DNA of 64,000 bases from Palauibacter sp965207805 (GTDB lineage Bacteria > Gemmatimonadota > Gemmatimonadetes > Palauibacterales > Palauibacteraceae): NCBI GenBank assembly GCA_965207805.1, contig OZ242312.1:3162001-3226000 (forward strand). The letters are read 5' to 3'. A model generated the notes under the pieces. That model searched no databases and had not been told where the DNA came from. It was given only the letters and a program-made list of their open reading frames with translations. Below, piece after piece: positions 25,933 to 33,738 of this stretch. The number at the start of each line of letters is the position of its first letter. Position 1 is the first letter of the stretch. Both the position numbers and the translations under genes were made by a program.

Positions 25933-28900
25933 CGGCAGCCGCCGCCGCGGCCCCAGCTCATGGTGGGGGGCGGGTCGCGTCTCAGCGCCTCCAGGTACGT
26001 GAACGGGTCGGGCGTCTCATCCTCCCCTTCAACGGCGGGGACCGTCTCGCGGCCCAGGCGGAGTTCGGGGCTCAGGCGCAACGGGTACACGCCCCTGGCG
26101 AGCACGTTGTACGTCGCGCCGTCCTTCTGGAGCGTGCCGTCGATGTAGAGGAAGGGTTCGAGGCGGATCGCGGCGCGGCATTCCTGGTATACCTCGGGCC
26201 TCACGATCGCGTTGACGGGTCCGGATTCGTCCTCCATGAGGATGAAGATGTAGCCGCTGGCCGTCTGCGGACGCTGGCGGGCCACCACGATCCCGGCCAC
26301 CCGCACCTCGCTCCCACCCGGGAGATCGGGGAAGCGGGCCGAGGAGACTGTGCGCTCGGGGAGGTGGTCGCCCACGAGCGCGAACGGGTGGTGCTGTGAG
26401 GCGGCGAAGGAGAGGAGGCGGTACTCCGCGATCAGCTTCTCCATGTCGTGCGTGCCCGCGAAGCGGAGATCCGCGTACGGATCGTCCAGCGCGAGTTCGA
26501 TCTGTCCCTGGTCCGAGCGGTTGGCGCTCCGGCGGCCCCGTACGGGGGGCGGCGCGTCTCCGCCCAGCCCCGCGGCGCTCGTCGCCAGTTCGCGGCGACG
26601 GCGTTCCGCTTCCGTTTCGGCTTCCGGGCCCAGCCAGAACCCCGCCTGCCACAGCAGGTCGCGACGTTCGATCCCCAGCGCATCGAGCCCGCCGACCCAG
26701 ATCAGGTTTTCGATCGCGGCCCGCTTGAGCGCGGCCGGGGTGCGGCGCAGAAAGTCGGGCAGCGACGCGAACGGCCCACTCCGCTCGCGCTCGGCCACGA
26801 CGAGTTCGGCCGCTTCCGCACCCCAGTCGCGGACCATGCCGAGACCGATGCGGACATCGCCCCCCTCGGCGGTGCAGGCGACCCCGCTGACGTTCAGATC
26901 CGGGAGCCGGACGCCGACTCCGTGCCGGCGCGCATCGCGGCCGATCGCGTCGAGCGAATAGAACCCCATCGGCTGGTTGTTGAAGAGCCCGACGTAGTAC
27001 TCGGGCGGGTAGCGGTCGCGGAGCCAGGCGGACTGGAAGGCGAGGAGCCCGAACGCCACCGCGTGCGACTTCGGGAATCCGAACTCCGAGAACGCGACAA
27101 CCTGTTCGAACACTTTCTTCGCGGTGGGACCGTCGACCCCCTTCGCCGCCGCGCCGTCGCGGAACGCCGTCCAGTACCTCAGCAGCGCCTCGCGCGAGCG
27201 CTTGCGGCTCATGGCGCGCCGCAGCCCCTCGGCCTGGCCGTCGCTGAAGCCCGCGAGCGCCCTGCACACCTGCAACACCTGGTCCTGGAAGATGATCACG
27301 CCCAGGGTCTCGCCGAGCGCCTCCTCGAGCAGGGGATGGTCGTAGGGGACGACATAGTCCGGGTCTTTGCGCAGCTTCTCGCGCCGCCGGACGTAGGGGT
27401 TGACCGCCCCGCCGACGATCGGGCCCGGCCGCACGATCGCGACCTGAACCGCGAGGTCCGCCAGGTTCCGAGGCTGCACCCGCCGCAGCATCTGGATCTG
27501 CGCGCGGCTCTCGACCTGGAACAGCCCCACCGTGTCCCCCGAACAGATGCGGTCGTAAATCTCCTCATCTTCATAGTCGATGCGGGAGAGATCGGGGATC
27601 TCGCCATGGCGCAGATGAATCGTCTCCACCGCCTCCTCGACGAGCGACAGCATCCCGAGCGCGAGGAAGTCGATCTTGATGAAGCGCGCGTCGTCGCAGG
27701 AGTCCTTGTCCCACTGGCAGAGGACGCGCCCTTCCCACGCGGCGGGCTCGAGCGGGACGATCTCCACCAGCGGCCGGCTCGAGATGATCATCCCGCCCAC
27801 GTGCTGGGAGATATACCGCGGGAGTCCCTTGATCTCCCCCGCCAGTTCGGCGAAGGCCCGCCAGATGCGCGAGTTGGCGCGCGCTTCGAGGCCGGGGATG
27901 CGCTCGAGTTCGGCCATGAACCCGTCCTCTCCCGGTTCGGCGAGTTTGGCCAGCTTCTCCACGTCGCCGGACGGGAGGCTGAGCGCCTTGCCCAGTTCGC
28001 GCACGATCGAGCGCGTGCGGTAGGTGGGGAAGGTGCATACGAGCCCGACGTGGTCGTACCCGTAGCGCTCGTAGACGGCGAGGATCAGTTCCTCTCGAAT
28101 ATCGCGCGCAAAGTCGATGTCGATGTCGGGGACGCTTCCCATGGCGTCGTTCAGGAACCGGCCGAGGAAGAGGTTCGTCCGTACCGGGTCGACGTGGGAG
28201 AGTCCGATCAGATAACAGAGGATGGAGGAGACCGAGGACCCGCGTCCCCGCCCCGGCGGAAGCAGTTGGCGCGGCATCGAGTCGCCCCGCACGCGGTGGG
28301 CGACCTCCCGGGCCAGTTCGAGGATGTCGTGATAGACGAGAAAGAACCCGGCCAGGTCGTGCCGGTCGACGAGCGCGAGTTCGGTGGCGAGCCGCTCTTC
28401 GGCTTTGCGGCGGTACCTGCTGCCGGGGGGATAGCGAATCTCGAACGCCCTGCGGCAGACCTGCTGGAGCACGCGAATCGCGGGGGCGGAGCCGCTTCCC
28501 CGGAAGTCGGGGAAGCTGTAGCCGAGGTCGGCCGTGAGATCGAACGCCCGGCAGCGCTCGGCGATCGCGCGCGTGTTGCGGAGCGCGTCGGGTCGCGACG
28601 CGAAGCGCCACGCCATCTCCCGGGGCGAGGCGAGGTGGAAGCAGGCGTTGGGACGGCGGAGTTCGTGTGAATCGTCGACCGTCGTCCGGTTCCGGATCGC
28701 GACCAGGACATCCTGGAGACGGTGCCGGTCGGCGACGTGGTAGTGGACGTTGCCCGTGGCCACGACCGGGATGCGGAGCCGGTCGGCCAGCGCGCCCAGC
28801 GCCCGTCCGCGCGCGAGGTCGCCGTGGACCGCGTTGTTCTGGAGTTCGACGAAGAGGTTGCCGGGACCGAAGGCGTCGCGCAGGCGGCCGGCCAGCCGCT

Positions 28901-29402
28901 CGGCCTCGTCCGTCCCCCGTTCGAGTGCCGCGAGGAGGGGACTCCGGCGGCACCCGCTGAGGAGGATGAGCCCCTCGGGCCGCTCGAGGAGCGCATCGAG
29001 GTCGAGCCGGGGCTCTCCGCGCGGACTCTCCATGTGCGCCTGCGTGATGAGCCGGCACAGGTTCGCGTACCCCGTCGCGTTCTCCACCAGCACCGTGACG
29101 TGGCAGTCGCCCGTTTCCACTCCCCGTTCCGCCTTTACACGGTCTCGGGACGTTCCCGCGGGAACGTTTCCGGCGGCGGCGAACGGCGAGGCGAGGGTGA
29201 GTTCCGCACCGGTGATCGGCTGTAGACCGCGGGCGCGGGCGAACCGCGCGAACTCCATCGAGCCGTACAGCCCGTCGTGGTCGGTGAGCGCAAGCGCGGG
29301 ATAGCCCAGTTCGAGCGCGCGCGCCGCGAGTTCCTCGGGCCGCGACGCCCCATCGAGAAAGGAGTAGGCCGAGTGCGCGTGCAGTTCGACGTAGTCGACC
29401 AC
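25929..29402 (-). CDS. dnaE2: error-prone DNA polymerase DnaE2
   Basis: 1157-residue C-family polymerase. The N-terminal PHP domain starts with YVELHAHSAYSFLDGAS and ALTDHDGLYGSMEF. The palm contains GRGRGSSVSSILCYLIGLSH and the catalytic aspartates in PDIDIDFARD (about 427). YDHPLLEEALGETLGVIIFQDQ and a C-terminal OB fold (AGIVVARQRPQTASGYIFILMEDE) follow. Association with imuB identifies the DnaE2/ImuC branch rather than the replicative DnaE. The family carries out damage-induced mutagenic lesion bypass. It is the last gene of the imuB / DUF6504-like / dnaE2 unit, 6 bp after the previous stop. Confidence 0.93.
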   Translation of the reverse strand: MVDYVELHAHSAYSFLDGASRPEELAARALELGYPALALTDHDGLYGSMEFARFARARGLQPITGAELTLASPFAAAGNVPAGTSRDRVKAERGVETGDCHVTVLVENATGYANLCRLITQAHMESPRGEPRLDLDALLERPEGLILLSGCRRSPLLAALERGTDEAERLAGRLRDAFGPGNLFVELQNNAVHGDLARGRALGALADRLRIPVVATGNVHYHVADRHRLQDVLVAIRNRTTVDDSHELRRPNACFHLASPREMAWRFASRPDALRNTRAIAERCRAFDLTADLGYSFPDFRGSGSAPAIRVLQQVCRRAFEIRYPPGSRYRRKAEERLATELALVDRHDLAGFFLVYHDILELAREVAHRVRGDSMPRQLLPPGRGRGSSVSSILCYLIGLSHVDPVRTNLFLGRFLNDAMGSVPDIDIDFARDIREELILAVYERYGYDHVGLVCTFPTYRTRSIVRELGKALSLPSGDVEKLAKLAEPGEDGFMAELERIPGLEARANSRIWRAFAELAGEIKGLPRYISQHVGGMIISSRPLVEIVPLEPAAWEGRVLCQWDKDSCDDARFIKIDFLALGMLSLVEEAVETIHLRHGEIPDLSRIDYEDEEIYDRICSGDTVGLFQVESRAQIQMLRRVQPRNLADLAVQVAIVRPGPIVGGAVNPYVRRREKLRKDPDYVVPYDHPLLEEALGETLGVIIFQDQVLQVCRALAGFSDGQAEGLRRAMSRKRSREALLRYWTAFRDGAAAKGVDGPTAKKVFEQVVAFSEFGFPKSHAVAFGLLAFQSAWLRDRYPPEYYVGLFNNQPMGFYSLDAIGRDARRHGVGVRLPDLNVSGVACTAEGGDVRIGLGMVRDWGAEAAELVVAERERSGPFASLPDFLRRTPAALKRAAIENLIWVGGLDALGIERRDLLWQAGFWLGPEAETEAERRRRELATSAAGLGGDAPPPVRGRRSANRSDQGQIELALDDPYADLRFAGTHDMEKLIAEYRLLSFAASQHHPFALVGDHLPERTVSSARFPDLPGGSEVRVAGIVVARQRPQTASGYIFILMEDESGPVNAIVRPEVYQECRAAIRLEPFLYIDGTLQKDGATYNVLARGVYPLRLSPELRLGRETVPAVEGEDETPDPFTYLEALRRDPPPTMSWGRGGGCR

Positions 29403-29408
29403 GGGCGG

Positions 29409-29699
29409 CTATTCCGGCTGCAGGAACCAGCGATCCAGCATCAGATCGTGGTACGCCGTGAGGTGGGCGCCGTTCTCGAGCACGATCGAGAAGTAGGCGC
29501 GCGAGATCGGTTCCCTCCACCACTCGTCATCGATCCGCCACTGGTCGAGCACGTCGCCGATCCGTCGCCAGCGCCCCCGGATCTCGAGGCTCACCGGCAC
29601 CCCGGCGGCGCCGAGCCGGACCCGCACCGGACGCGGCCGGTTGAGCGGGCGCAGCTTCCCCGCAGGCGGCTTCGGCCTCGGCGGCCGGGGATTGGCCAC
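29409..29699 (-). CDS. small DUF6504-like protein between imuB and dnaE2
   Basis: 96 residues from GTG 29699. The N-terminal 25 residues are Pro/Lys/Arg rich. A compact C-terminal part reads VSLEIRGRWRRIGDVLDQW, then IDDEWWREPISRAYFSIVL and LTAYHDLMLDRWFLQ. This Trp-rich motif is known as a small domain accompanying Y-family ImuB proteins, either as the ImuB C-terminal tail or as a separate DUF6504 gene. Here it is separate, five bases after the imuB stop and in a different frame, and six bases before dnaE2. It might mediate contacts within the mutasome; this is inferred from context only. Confidence 0.7.
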   Translation of the reverse strand: MANPRPPRPKPPAGKLRPLNRPRPVRVRLGAAGVPVSLEIRGRWRRIGDVLDQWRIDDEWWREPISRAYFSIVLENGAHLTAYHDLMLDRWFLQPE

Positions 29700-29704
29700 G
29701 CCCG

Positions 29705-30985
29705 CTACGCGATTTCCATGAGCGCGCGCCGGCGCTCCGGGATCCGGGAGTTCGGCTCGAGTTCGAGCACCCGGAACAGCACGGCGCCTCCCAGCCGCAA
29801 CCGCAGCAGGCGCGCCGCGCGGCGGAACGCGGGCAGGAGTTCGCCATCCTTCGTCTCCAGCGAACCGAGGACGCGGGCCGCGCCTTCCTTCGGGTCGAAG
29901 AGCCCGGTCTGCGCGCTCGCCGGGCCGAAGCGGAAGAATTCGAGCCGCAGCGTCTCGACCGCGCGCCGGGGCCGGTCGAGCGCGATTCGCGAGCGCAGAA
30001 ACGCCCCGAGCCGTTCGGGCTCGCTCGTGGGTTCCCGGGCAACCGCGCGAATGGACCAGGAGCCGCCGTCCTCGAGGCTCGCCGACACCCTGAGGCCGCG
30101 GACGCTCTTGCCTCGCCGCCGCGGATGCTCGAGCGCGCGACCGATGAGCCGGTCGAGCGCGGCGTGCAGCAGTTCGAGCTGCCCGATCGGGCTCGGAAAG
30201 TCGAGCGCGACGCGAATCGGCCGCGCCGGCGCCTCCGGCCGCACACGGTCGATGCGCGTCCCTCGCGCCCAGGCGAGCGCCCGGCGCCCATCGGCCCCGA
30301 ACTGCGACACGAGCGCCGGCTCGGGCATGCGCGCGAGCTGTCCGAGCCGCCGGACCCCGAGCCGCTTCAGCCGCTCCACCGTGCGCGGCGACACCGGCAG
30401 CACATCGACAGGCTGCGGCGCCAGGAACGCGGCGAGGTCGGCCGGCGCCACGCAGACGGCCGCGCCCGGCCGACCGGAGCCCGCTGACTCCGCGGACCGC
30501 GCCGCGACCCAGGCCGCGAACTTCCCCGGCGCGCAGCCGATCCGCGCGCTCGACGCGAGCCACGGCGACAGCGCCTCGAGCCTCGCCCGAAGTCCCGCGA
30601 CCTGCCGCCGGGGCGGGCCGTACAGGCGTTCGAGCCCGTCGACCCCCACGAACATCCGACCCCGCTCGGTCGACCGCTCGACGACCGGACTCCACCGGCG
30701 GAGGACTTCCAGAACCCGGTCGCGCGCCGCGTCGTGAACATCCGGATCCGGCTCGCAGAGGACGAGCGAGGGACAGAGCGCGACCGCCTGCGGGACGATC
30801 ATGCCCGGCTCGACGCCGAACGAGGCCGCGAGCGCGCACCCCATCTCGATGCGGCGGCGGTCCCCCGGTGTCGGCAGCGCGAGCGGCTGGTCCGCGAGCG
30901 ACGGCGTCCGGACCCGCTCCAGTTCCAGCTCGAACCCCGGCCACCAGAGGCAGAGCGCCATCCGGCTCCCGCGACCTGCGTCCAT
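29705..30985 (-). CDS. imuB: ImuB, Y-family polymerase-like mutasome protein
   Basis: 426 residues from ATG 30985; a second ATG at 30961 starts the conserved MALCLWWPGF. The catalytic Asp of active Y-family polymerases near the N-terminus is replaced by a Trp-rich strand, and MFVGVDGLERLYGP replaces the SxDE site. This is typical of ImuB, an inactive adaptor that links DnaE2 to the sliding clamp. Helix-hairpin-helix-like LKRLGVRRLGQLARMPEPAL lies near residue 220. No imuA gene is next to it: the upstream neighbour is a divergent DoxX gene. The upstream region contains the TTCGG repeats listed separately. Confidence 0.88.
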   Translation of the reverse strand: MDAGRGSRMALCLWWPGFELELERVRTPSLADQPLALPTPGDRRRIEMGCALAASFGVEPGMIVPQAVALCPSLVLCEPDPDVHDAARDRVLEVLRRWSPVVERSTERGRMFVGVDGLERLYGPPRRQVAGLRARLEALSPWLASSARIGCAPGKFAAWVAARSAESAGSGRPGAAVCVAPADLAAFLAPQPVDVLPVSPRTVERLKRLGVRRLGQLARMPEPALVSQFGADGRRALAWARGTRIDRVRPEAPARPIRVALDFPSPIGQLELLHAALDRLIGRALEHPRRRGKSVRGLRVSASLEDGGSWSIRAVAREPTSEPERLGAFLRSRIALDRPRRAVETLRLEFFRFGPASAQTGLFDPKEGAARVLGSLETKDGELLPAFRRAARLLRLRLGGAVLFRVLELEPNSRIPERRRALMEIA

Positions 30986-31000
30986 GCGGCTCTTTCCAAT

Positions 31001-31026
31001 CCGAAAAACCGAATAAAAACCGAAAA
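31001..31026 (-). repeat. short TTCGG-T-tract direct repeats upstream of imuB
   Basis: Read on the minus strand, three imperfect units of TTCGG or TCGG, each followed or preceded by runs of T, lie 16-41 bp upstream of the imuB ATG. They sit in an AT-rich patch of an otherwise GC-rich region. They could be part of the promoter or an operator for the mutasome operon. No canonical LexA box is recognised. Confidence 0.4.
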
Positions 31027-31115
31027 CAGGACCGGCCAATCTAGGCGGTTCGAAACGGGATGCAAGAGCCCCGGGATGCGTCGCCGACAGGGTCAACGCC
31101 GGATACTTTCGACTC

Positions 31116-31568
31116 ATGAACCGGGAGCCTGACACGGGAGAGGCGTTCGCGCCGAAGAGCTGGGCCGCGTTCGTGGCCCGGACGATTCTCGGCCTCATCT
31201 TCTTCATGGCCGGGTTCTGGAAGGTGTTCGAACTCGGGGCCGTCCAGCACGCGCGGGGCCTGTTCGTGGAGGCCTACGCCGACACGTTCCTCCCCGCCTG
31301 GTCGCTGTGGGTCGCCGGGGTCGCGATCCCCTTCATCGAACTGGTCTGCGGGGCGCTGATGCTGGTGGGCTGGCGGCGCCGGATCGCCGCGCTGGGTCTG
31401 GGCGGGGTCCTCATCCTCGTCACCTTCGGCCACCTGCTCGCCGAACCGCTCTACGTCTTCAGCGCGCACGTCATCCCGCGCACGCTCCTGCTCGTCATCG
31501 TCCTCATCCTGTTCGAAGACGACCGCCTGAGCCTCGACGCCCGGCTCGCCCGCCGCACCGCCTCATGA
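31116..31568 (+). CDS. DoxX family membrane protein
   Basis: 150 residues with four hydrophobic helices: WAAFVARTILGLIFFMAGFWK (first), LWVAGVAIPFIELVCGALML, AALGLGGVLILVTFGHLL, and VIPRTLLLVIVLILF. The first-helix G-L-IF--AG--K pattern and the E in the second helix (PFIELVCG) are typical of DoxX. The family is associated with membrane redox processes but biochemical roles are poorly defined. It is divergent from imuB, sharing a 130-bp intergenic region, and is the last core-like gene before the accessory cassette. Confidence 0.82.
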   Translation: MNREPDTGEAFAPKSWAAFVARTILGLIFFMAGFWKVFELGAVQHARGLFVEAYADTFLPAWSLWVAGVAIPFIELVCGALMLVGWRRRIAALGLGGVLILVTFGHLLAEPLYVFSAHVIPRTLLLVIVLILFEDDRLSLDARLARRTAS

Positions 31569-31591
31569 TGACCACCTCCCGCCCCGTTGAT

Positions 31592-31627
31592 ACGGTGTTG
31601 ACACGACGCAACACCGTGGGGCATGAT
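31592..31627 (+). promoter_or_regulatory. promoter with embedded perfect palindrome upstream of HTH gene
   Basis: A perfect inverted repeat ACGGTGTTG (31592-31600) - N8 - CAACACCGT (31609-31617) overlaps a consensus TTGACA (31598-31603), which is followed after 18 bp by CATGAT (31622-31627). The HTH gene ATG is at 31671. An operator overlapping the -35 and spacer is the expected layout for autorepression by the adjacent HTH protein. A terminator for doxX is the alternative, but there is no T-tract. Confidence 0.6.
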
Positions 31628-31670
31628 CAGGCTCCGGAGACACCCGAAAAAGACATTGAGAAAGCAAGGT

Positions 31671-32219
31671 ATGGCCACCCATAGCTTTACGTTGATCGTC
31701 GAGGGTGTGGACATCGACGACCCACAGATCTTCGATGCCCTCTACGAAGCCGGATGCGATGACGCGACCATAGGAATCACAAACGGTATCCCGGTCATGG
31801 ACTTCGACCGCGAGGCGGCGAGCCTCTACGAGGCGATCTCCTCGGCGGTCGCCGATGCCGAATCGGTCGATGGTCTCCGGGTGGTTCGGATTGCGGATCT
31901 GGACCTCGTCTCGATGTCCGAGATCGCCGAACGGATCGGGCGCTCACGCGAGTGCGTCCGGCTGTGGGTGAACGGAAAGCGCGGACCGGGCGGATTTCCG
32001 GCACCCCTCAACGATCCTCACGACCGGTATCGGTTCTGGCGCTGGTCCGACGTGGAAGGCTGGCTGAGAGGGGTCCTCGGAGGCGAACCGTGGTCTTCCC
32101 AGGATCACCTGCGGGCGGCGATCAACGCGGCGCTCGAACTGCGCCACCACTTCCGCCGACTCGATCCACAGGACCGCCCCGACCTGCTGGCGCTCGCCGA
32201 CCCCGCCCCCAGCAGTTGA
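31671..32219 (+). CDS. HTH DNA-binding protein (putative cassette regulator)
   Basis: 182 residues from ATG 31671, chosen for the GAGAAAG upstream; the frame stays open to 31623. A helix-turn-helix lies near residues 98-118: VSMSEIAERIGRSRECVRLW, followed by a wing-like NGKRGPGGFPAP and a RYRFWRWSDVEGWL segment. That order (HTH, GPGGFP, W--SDV--WL) resembles the DNA-binding halves of MerR/AlpA-like regulators. The N-terminal half (VEGVDIDDPQIFDALYEAGCDD) is a small alpha/beta domain often seen with such HTHs. The sequence looks less GC-rich than its neighbours. It probably binds the palindrome at 31592-31617. Confidence 0.65.
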   Translation: MATHSFTLIVEGVDIDDPQIFDALYEAGCDDATIGITNGIPVMDFDREAASLYEAISSAVADAESVDGLRVVRIADLDLVSMSEIAERIGRSRECVRLWVNGKRGPGGFPAPLNDPHDRYRFWRWSDVEGWLRGVLGGEPWSSQDHLRAAINAALELRHHFRRLDPQDRPDLLALADPAPSS

Positions 32220-32226
32220 TCCGCCC

Positions 32227-32246
32227 TTCCCCGGCCTCTCGGGGAA
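32227..32246 (+). terminator. hairpin after the HTH gene
   Basis: TTCCCCG (32227-32233) and CGGGGAA (32240-32246) form a perfect 7-bp stem with a 6-nt loop, 7 bp after the HTH stop codon. There is no T-run. It may terminate or attenuate transcription before the nuclease-like gene. Confidence 0.45.
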
Positions 32247-32251
32247 CGGCC

Positions 32252-32380
32252 ATGATCGGCGACGCTCGACCGGCTGTGCCGCTCTGCTGGATTTGCACGG
32301 AGACAAGCATGGTTCGCAGACTCTGGCGTCGCGCGCAGGCCAAGCAGGCCAGCCCCGAACCATCCGCGACAACCGAATAG
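32252..32380 (+). CDS. possible 42-residue ORF, very uncertain
   Basis: An ATG at 32252 opens 42 codons to a TAG at 32378-32380 (peptide starts MIGDARPAVPLCWICTETS and ends rich in Ala, Gln and Ser). No Shine-Dalgarno or family is recognised. The hairpin directly upstream would hinder translation. It is listed because it fills most of the 175-bp gap between the HTH gene and the nuclease-like gene. It could equally be noncoding leader sequence for the latter. Confidence 0.15.
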   Translation: MIGDARPAVPLCWICTETSMVRRLWRRAQAKQASPEPSATTE

Positions 32381-32393
32381 TGCTAGGACACGC

Positions 32394-33452
32394 ATGCTAT
32401 TTCGCGATGTAGAGCAGATCCCGGATGACCACGACGGCTACATCGATGCGGGCGAGACCACGTTCCAGTGGATCGAATCCCGCGCGCGTGCGGCGGGCAT
32501 CCGCGAAGAGATGGAGACGCTTTTTGCGCTATTCAAGCCCCGGGTACAAGAGGCGTTGCGCCGCCGCCTTAGCAGCACGCACCGAGGGCAGTTCGAGGGT
32601 GCCCGGTTCGAGATGCAGGTGTTCGGCGTGCTGCACCGCATGGGACTGGAGCCACGCTACGAGGCCCCGGAGGGTGGGGCCGATTTCCAGTGCGAACACT
32701 TCCAGGTGGAGGCCACCCATGTCCGGGGCGACGAATCCGGGAAGACCGACGCCGAGAGGGACTTCATTCTGAGGCTTCGGCGACACTTCGACAGCAGCAA
32801 GACTCCCCTGGGCCTCTGGGTCGGCCTGGAATCCCGCGGCAAGCTGCACAACGCACCGCGCGTCAAGCCTGTGGTGCGGGGGATCGACGACGCGATCAGC
32901 CATTTTCGCGCTGCTGGTGTCCGCTCGCACCTTTTCGATATCGACGGCATATGGGGTTTCTACGGGGCGCCAAACCGACGACCGAACTGGGACGACGACG
33001 GCTACGGACTGCCCGTATATCGACACTCAGCGGAGGATTGGACGCTGTTCGTGCACAGCATCCGCTACGCCTCAAAGGGCGGCCGGGGAGGCATCGGCAG
33101 CTTCCCCTCAACCGTAGTCGGCGACGACACAGCCGACCGCGTGCTGACCGCGCTCCGCCGTAAGGCGAAACAGCTCGGCCAGGCGCCCCTGCCGCTATAC
33201 GTCGCGGTGCAGGTCGGCGGCCTCGGTTGGGAGGAGCGGGATACGGAGCGCATCCATGCCTATCTCTCCGGCGACCACGCGGTGGCAGGTGTCCTTTTGG
33301 TGTTGCATAACGCGCTCGGAGCACGCGGCACGGTACAGTTCGTGTCCCCTGTGCGGACGGACTTGCCCTTCGAAGCGCTGCGCAAACCCCGACCTTTGGA
33401 CCAGCTGCTCCTATGTCGGAGGGACGCCGAGACCTCCGCGGGAAAGGACTGA
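32394..33452 (+). CDS. PD-(D/E)xK nuclease-like protein of unknown function
   Basis: 352 residues, soluble. AGGA at 32384-32387 is a ribosome site 6 nt before the ATG. Around residues 67-109 the order QFEGARFEMQVFGVLHRMG, GGADF (Asp97), FQVEATHV (Glu106) resembles a restriction-endonuclease core: a helix with Glu, then PD-like and ExK-like strands. The ExK lysine position is Thr108, a variant seen in several uncharacterised VEAT-type families, so activity is uncertain. The C-terminal half (about 150-340) has no recognised domain. The gene looks less GC-rich than the flanks and is followed after 3 bp by a RAMA-like gene, suggesting a two-gene restriction or defence module. Confidence 0.6.
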   Translation: MLFRDVEQIPDDHDGYIDAGETTFQWIESRARAAGIREEMETLFALFKPRVQEALRRRLSSTHRGQFEGARFEMQVFGVLHRMGLEPRYEAPEGGADFQCEHFQVEATHVRGDESGKTDAERDFILRLRRHFDSSKTPLGLWVGLESRGKLHNAPRVKPVVRGIDDAISHFRAAGVRSHLFDIDGIWGFYGAPNRRPNWDDDGYGLPVYRHSAEDWTLFVHSIRYASKGGRGGIGSFPSTVVGDDTADRVLTALRRKAKQLGQAPLPLYVAVQVGGLGWEERDTERIHAYLSGDHAVAGVLLVLHNALGARGTVQFVSPVRTDLPFEALRKPRPLDQLLLCRRDAETSAGKD

Positions 33453-33455
33453 ATC

Positions 33456-33716
33456 ATGGGGTCTCGACGACCGATTCTCAGGTTCGGCGAAATGGGAATT
33501 CCACCCGGTTCCGAGCTGAGATGCACACATAAGGATGTGACGGTCCGAGTCCTGGATGATCGCAAAGTCCTCTACGACGGTGAGCCGATCTACCTCCATC
33601 GCGCGACGCAGCGCGCCCTCGACGTAAGCTACTCCCTTGGTCCGACGGGATACTGGACGTTCGAGGGGACGCCGTTGTGGAGGATCTACAACGAGACGTA
33701 CGGGGACCGGTCATAG
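33456..33716 (+). CDS. small RAMA/DUF4357-like protein
   Basis: 86 residues. The sequence runs GIPPGSELRC, VTVRVLDDRKVLYDGEPIYL, ATQRAL, GYWTFEGTPLWRIYNETY. A similar order (pGs-L, a beta strand with V-V-----V-Y-G---L, a short helix, a W-containing strand and L--IY) is seen in RAMA/DUF4357 domains attached to restriction methylases and nucleases. Here the domain stands alone, 3 bp after the nuclease-like gene, so it probably acts with it, for instance in DNA or modified-base recognition. The similarity is by eye only. It is convergent with the CRTAC1-like gene. Confidence 0.5.
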   Translation: MGSRRPILRFGEMGIPPGSELRCTHKDVTVRVLDDRKVLYDGEPIYLHRATQRALDVSYSLGPTGYWTFEGTPLWRIYNETYGDRS

Positions 33717-33738
33717 CCGACGGTGACTGGCTGTCGGT

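Noticed and set aside
31046..31056. TTCGAA-centred near-palindrome resembling part of a LexA box
   Set aside because: The arms do not match any known LexA consensus well enough; only the TTCGG repeats are reported.
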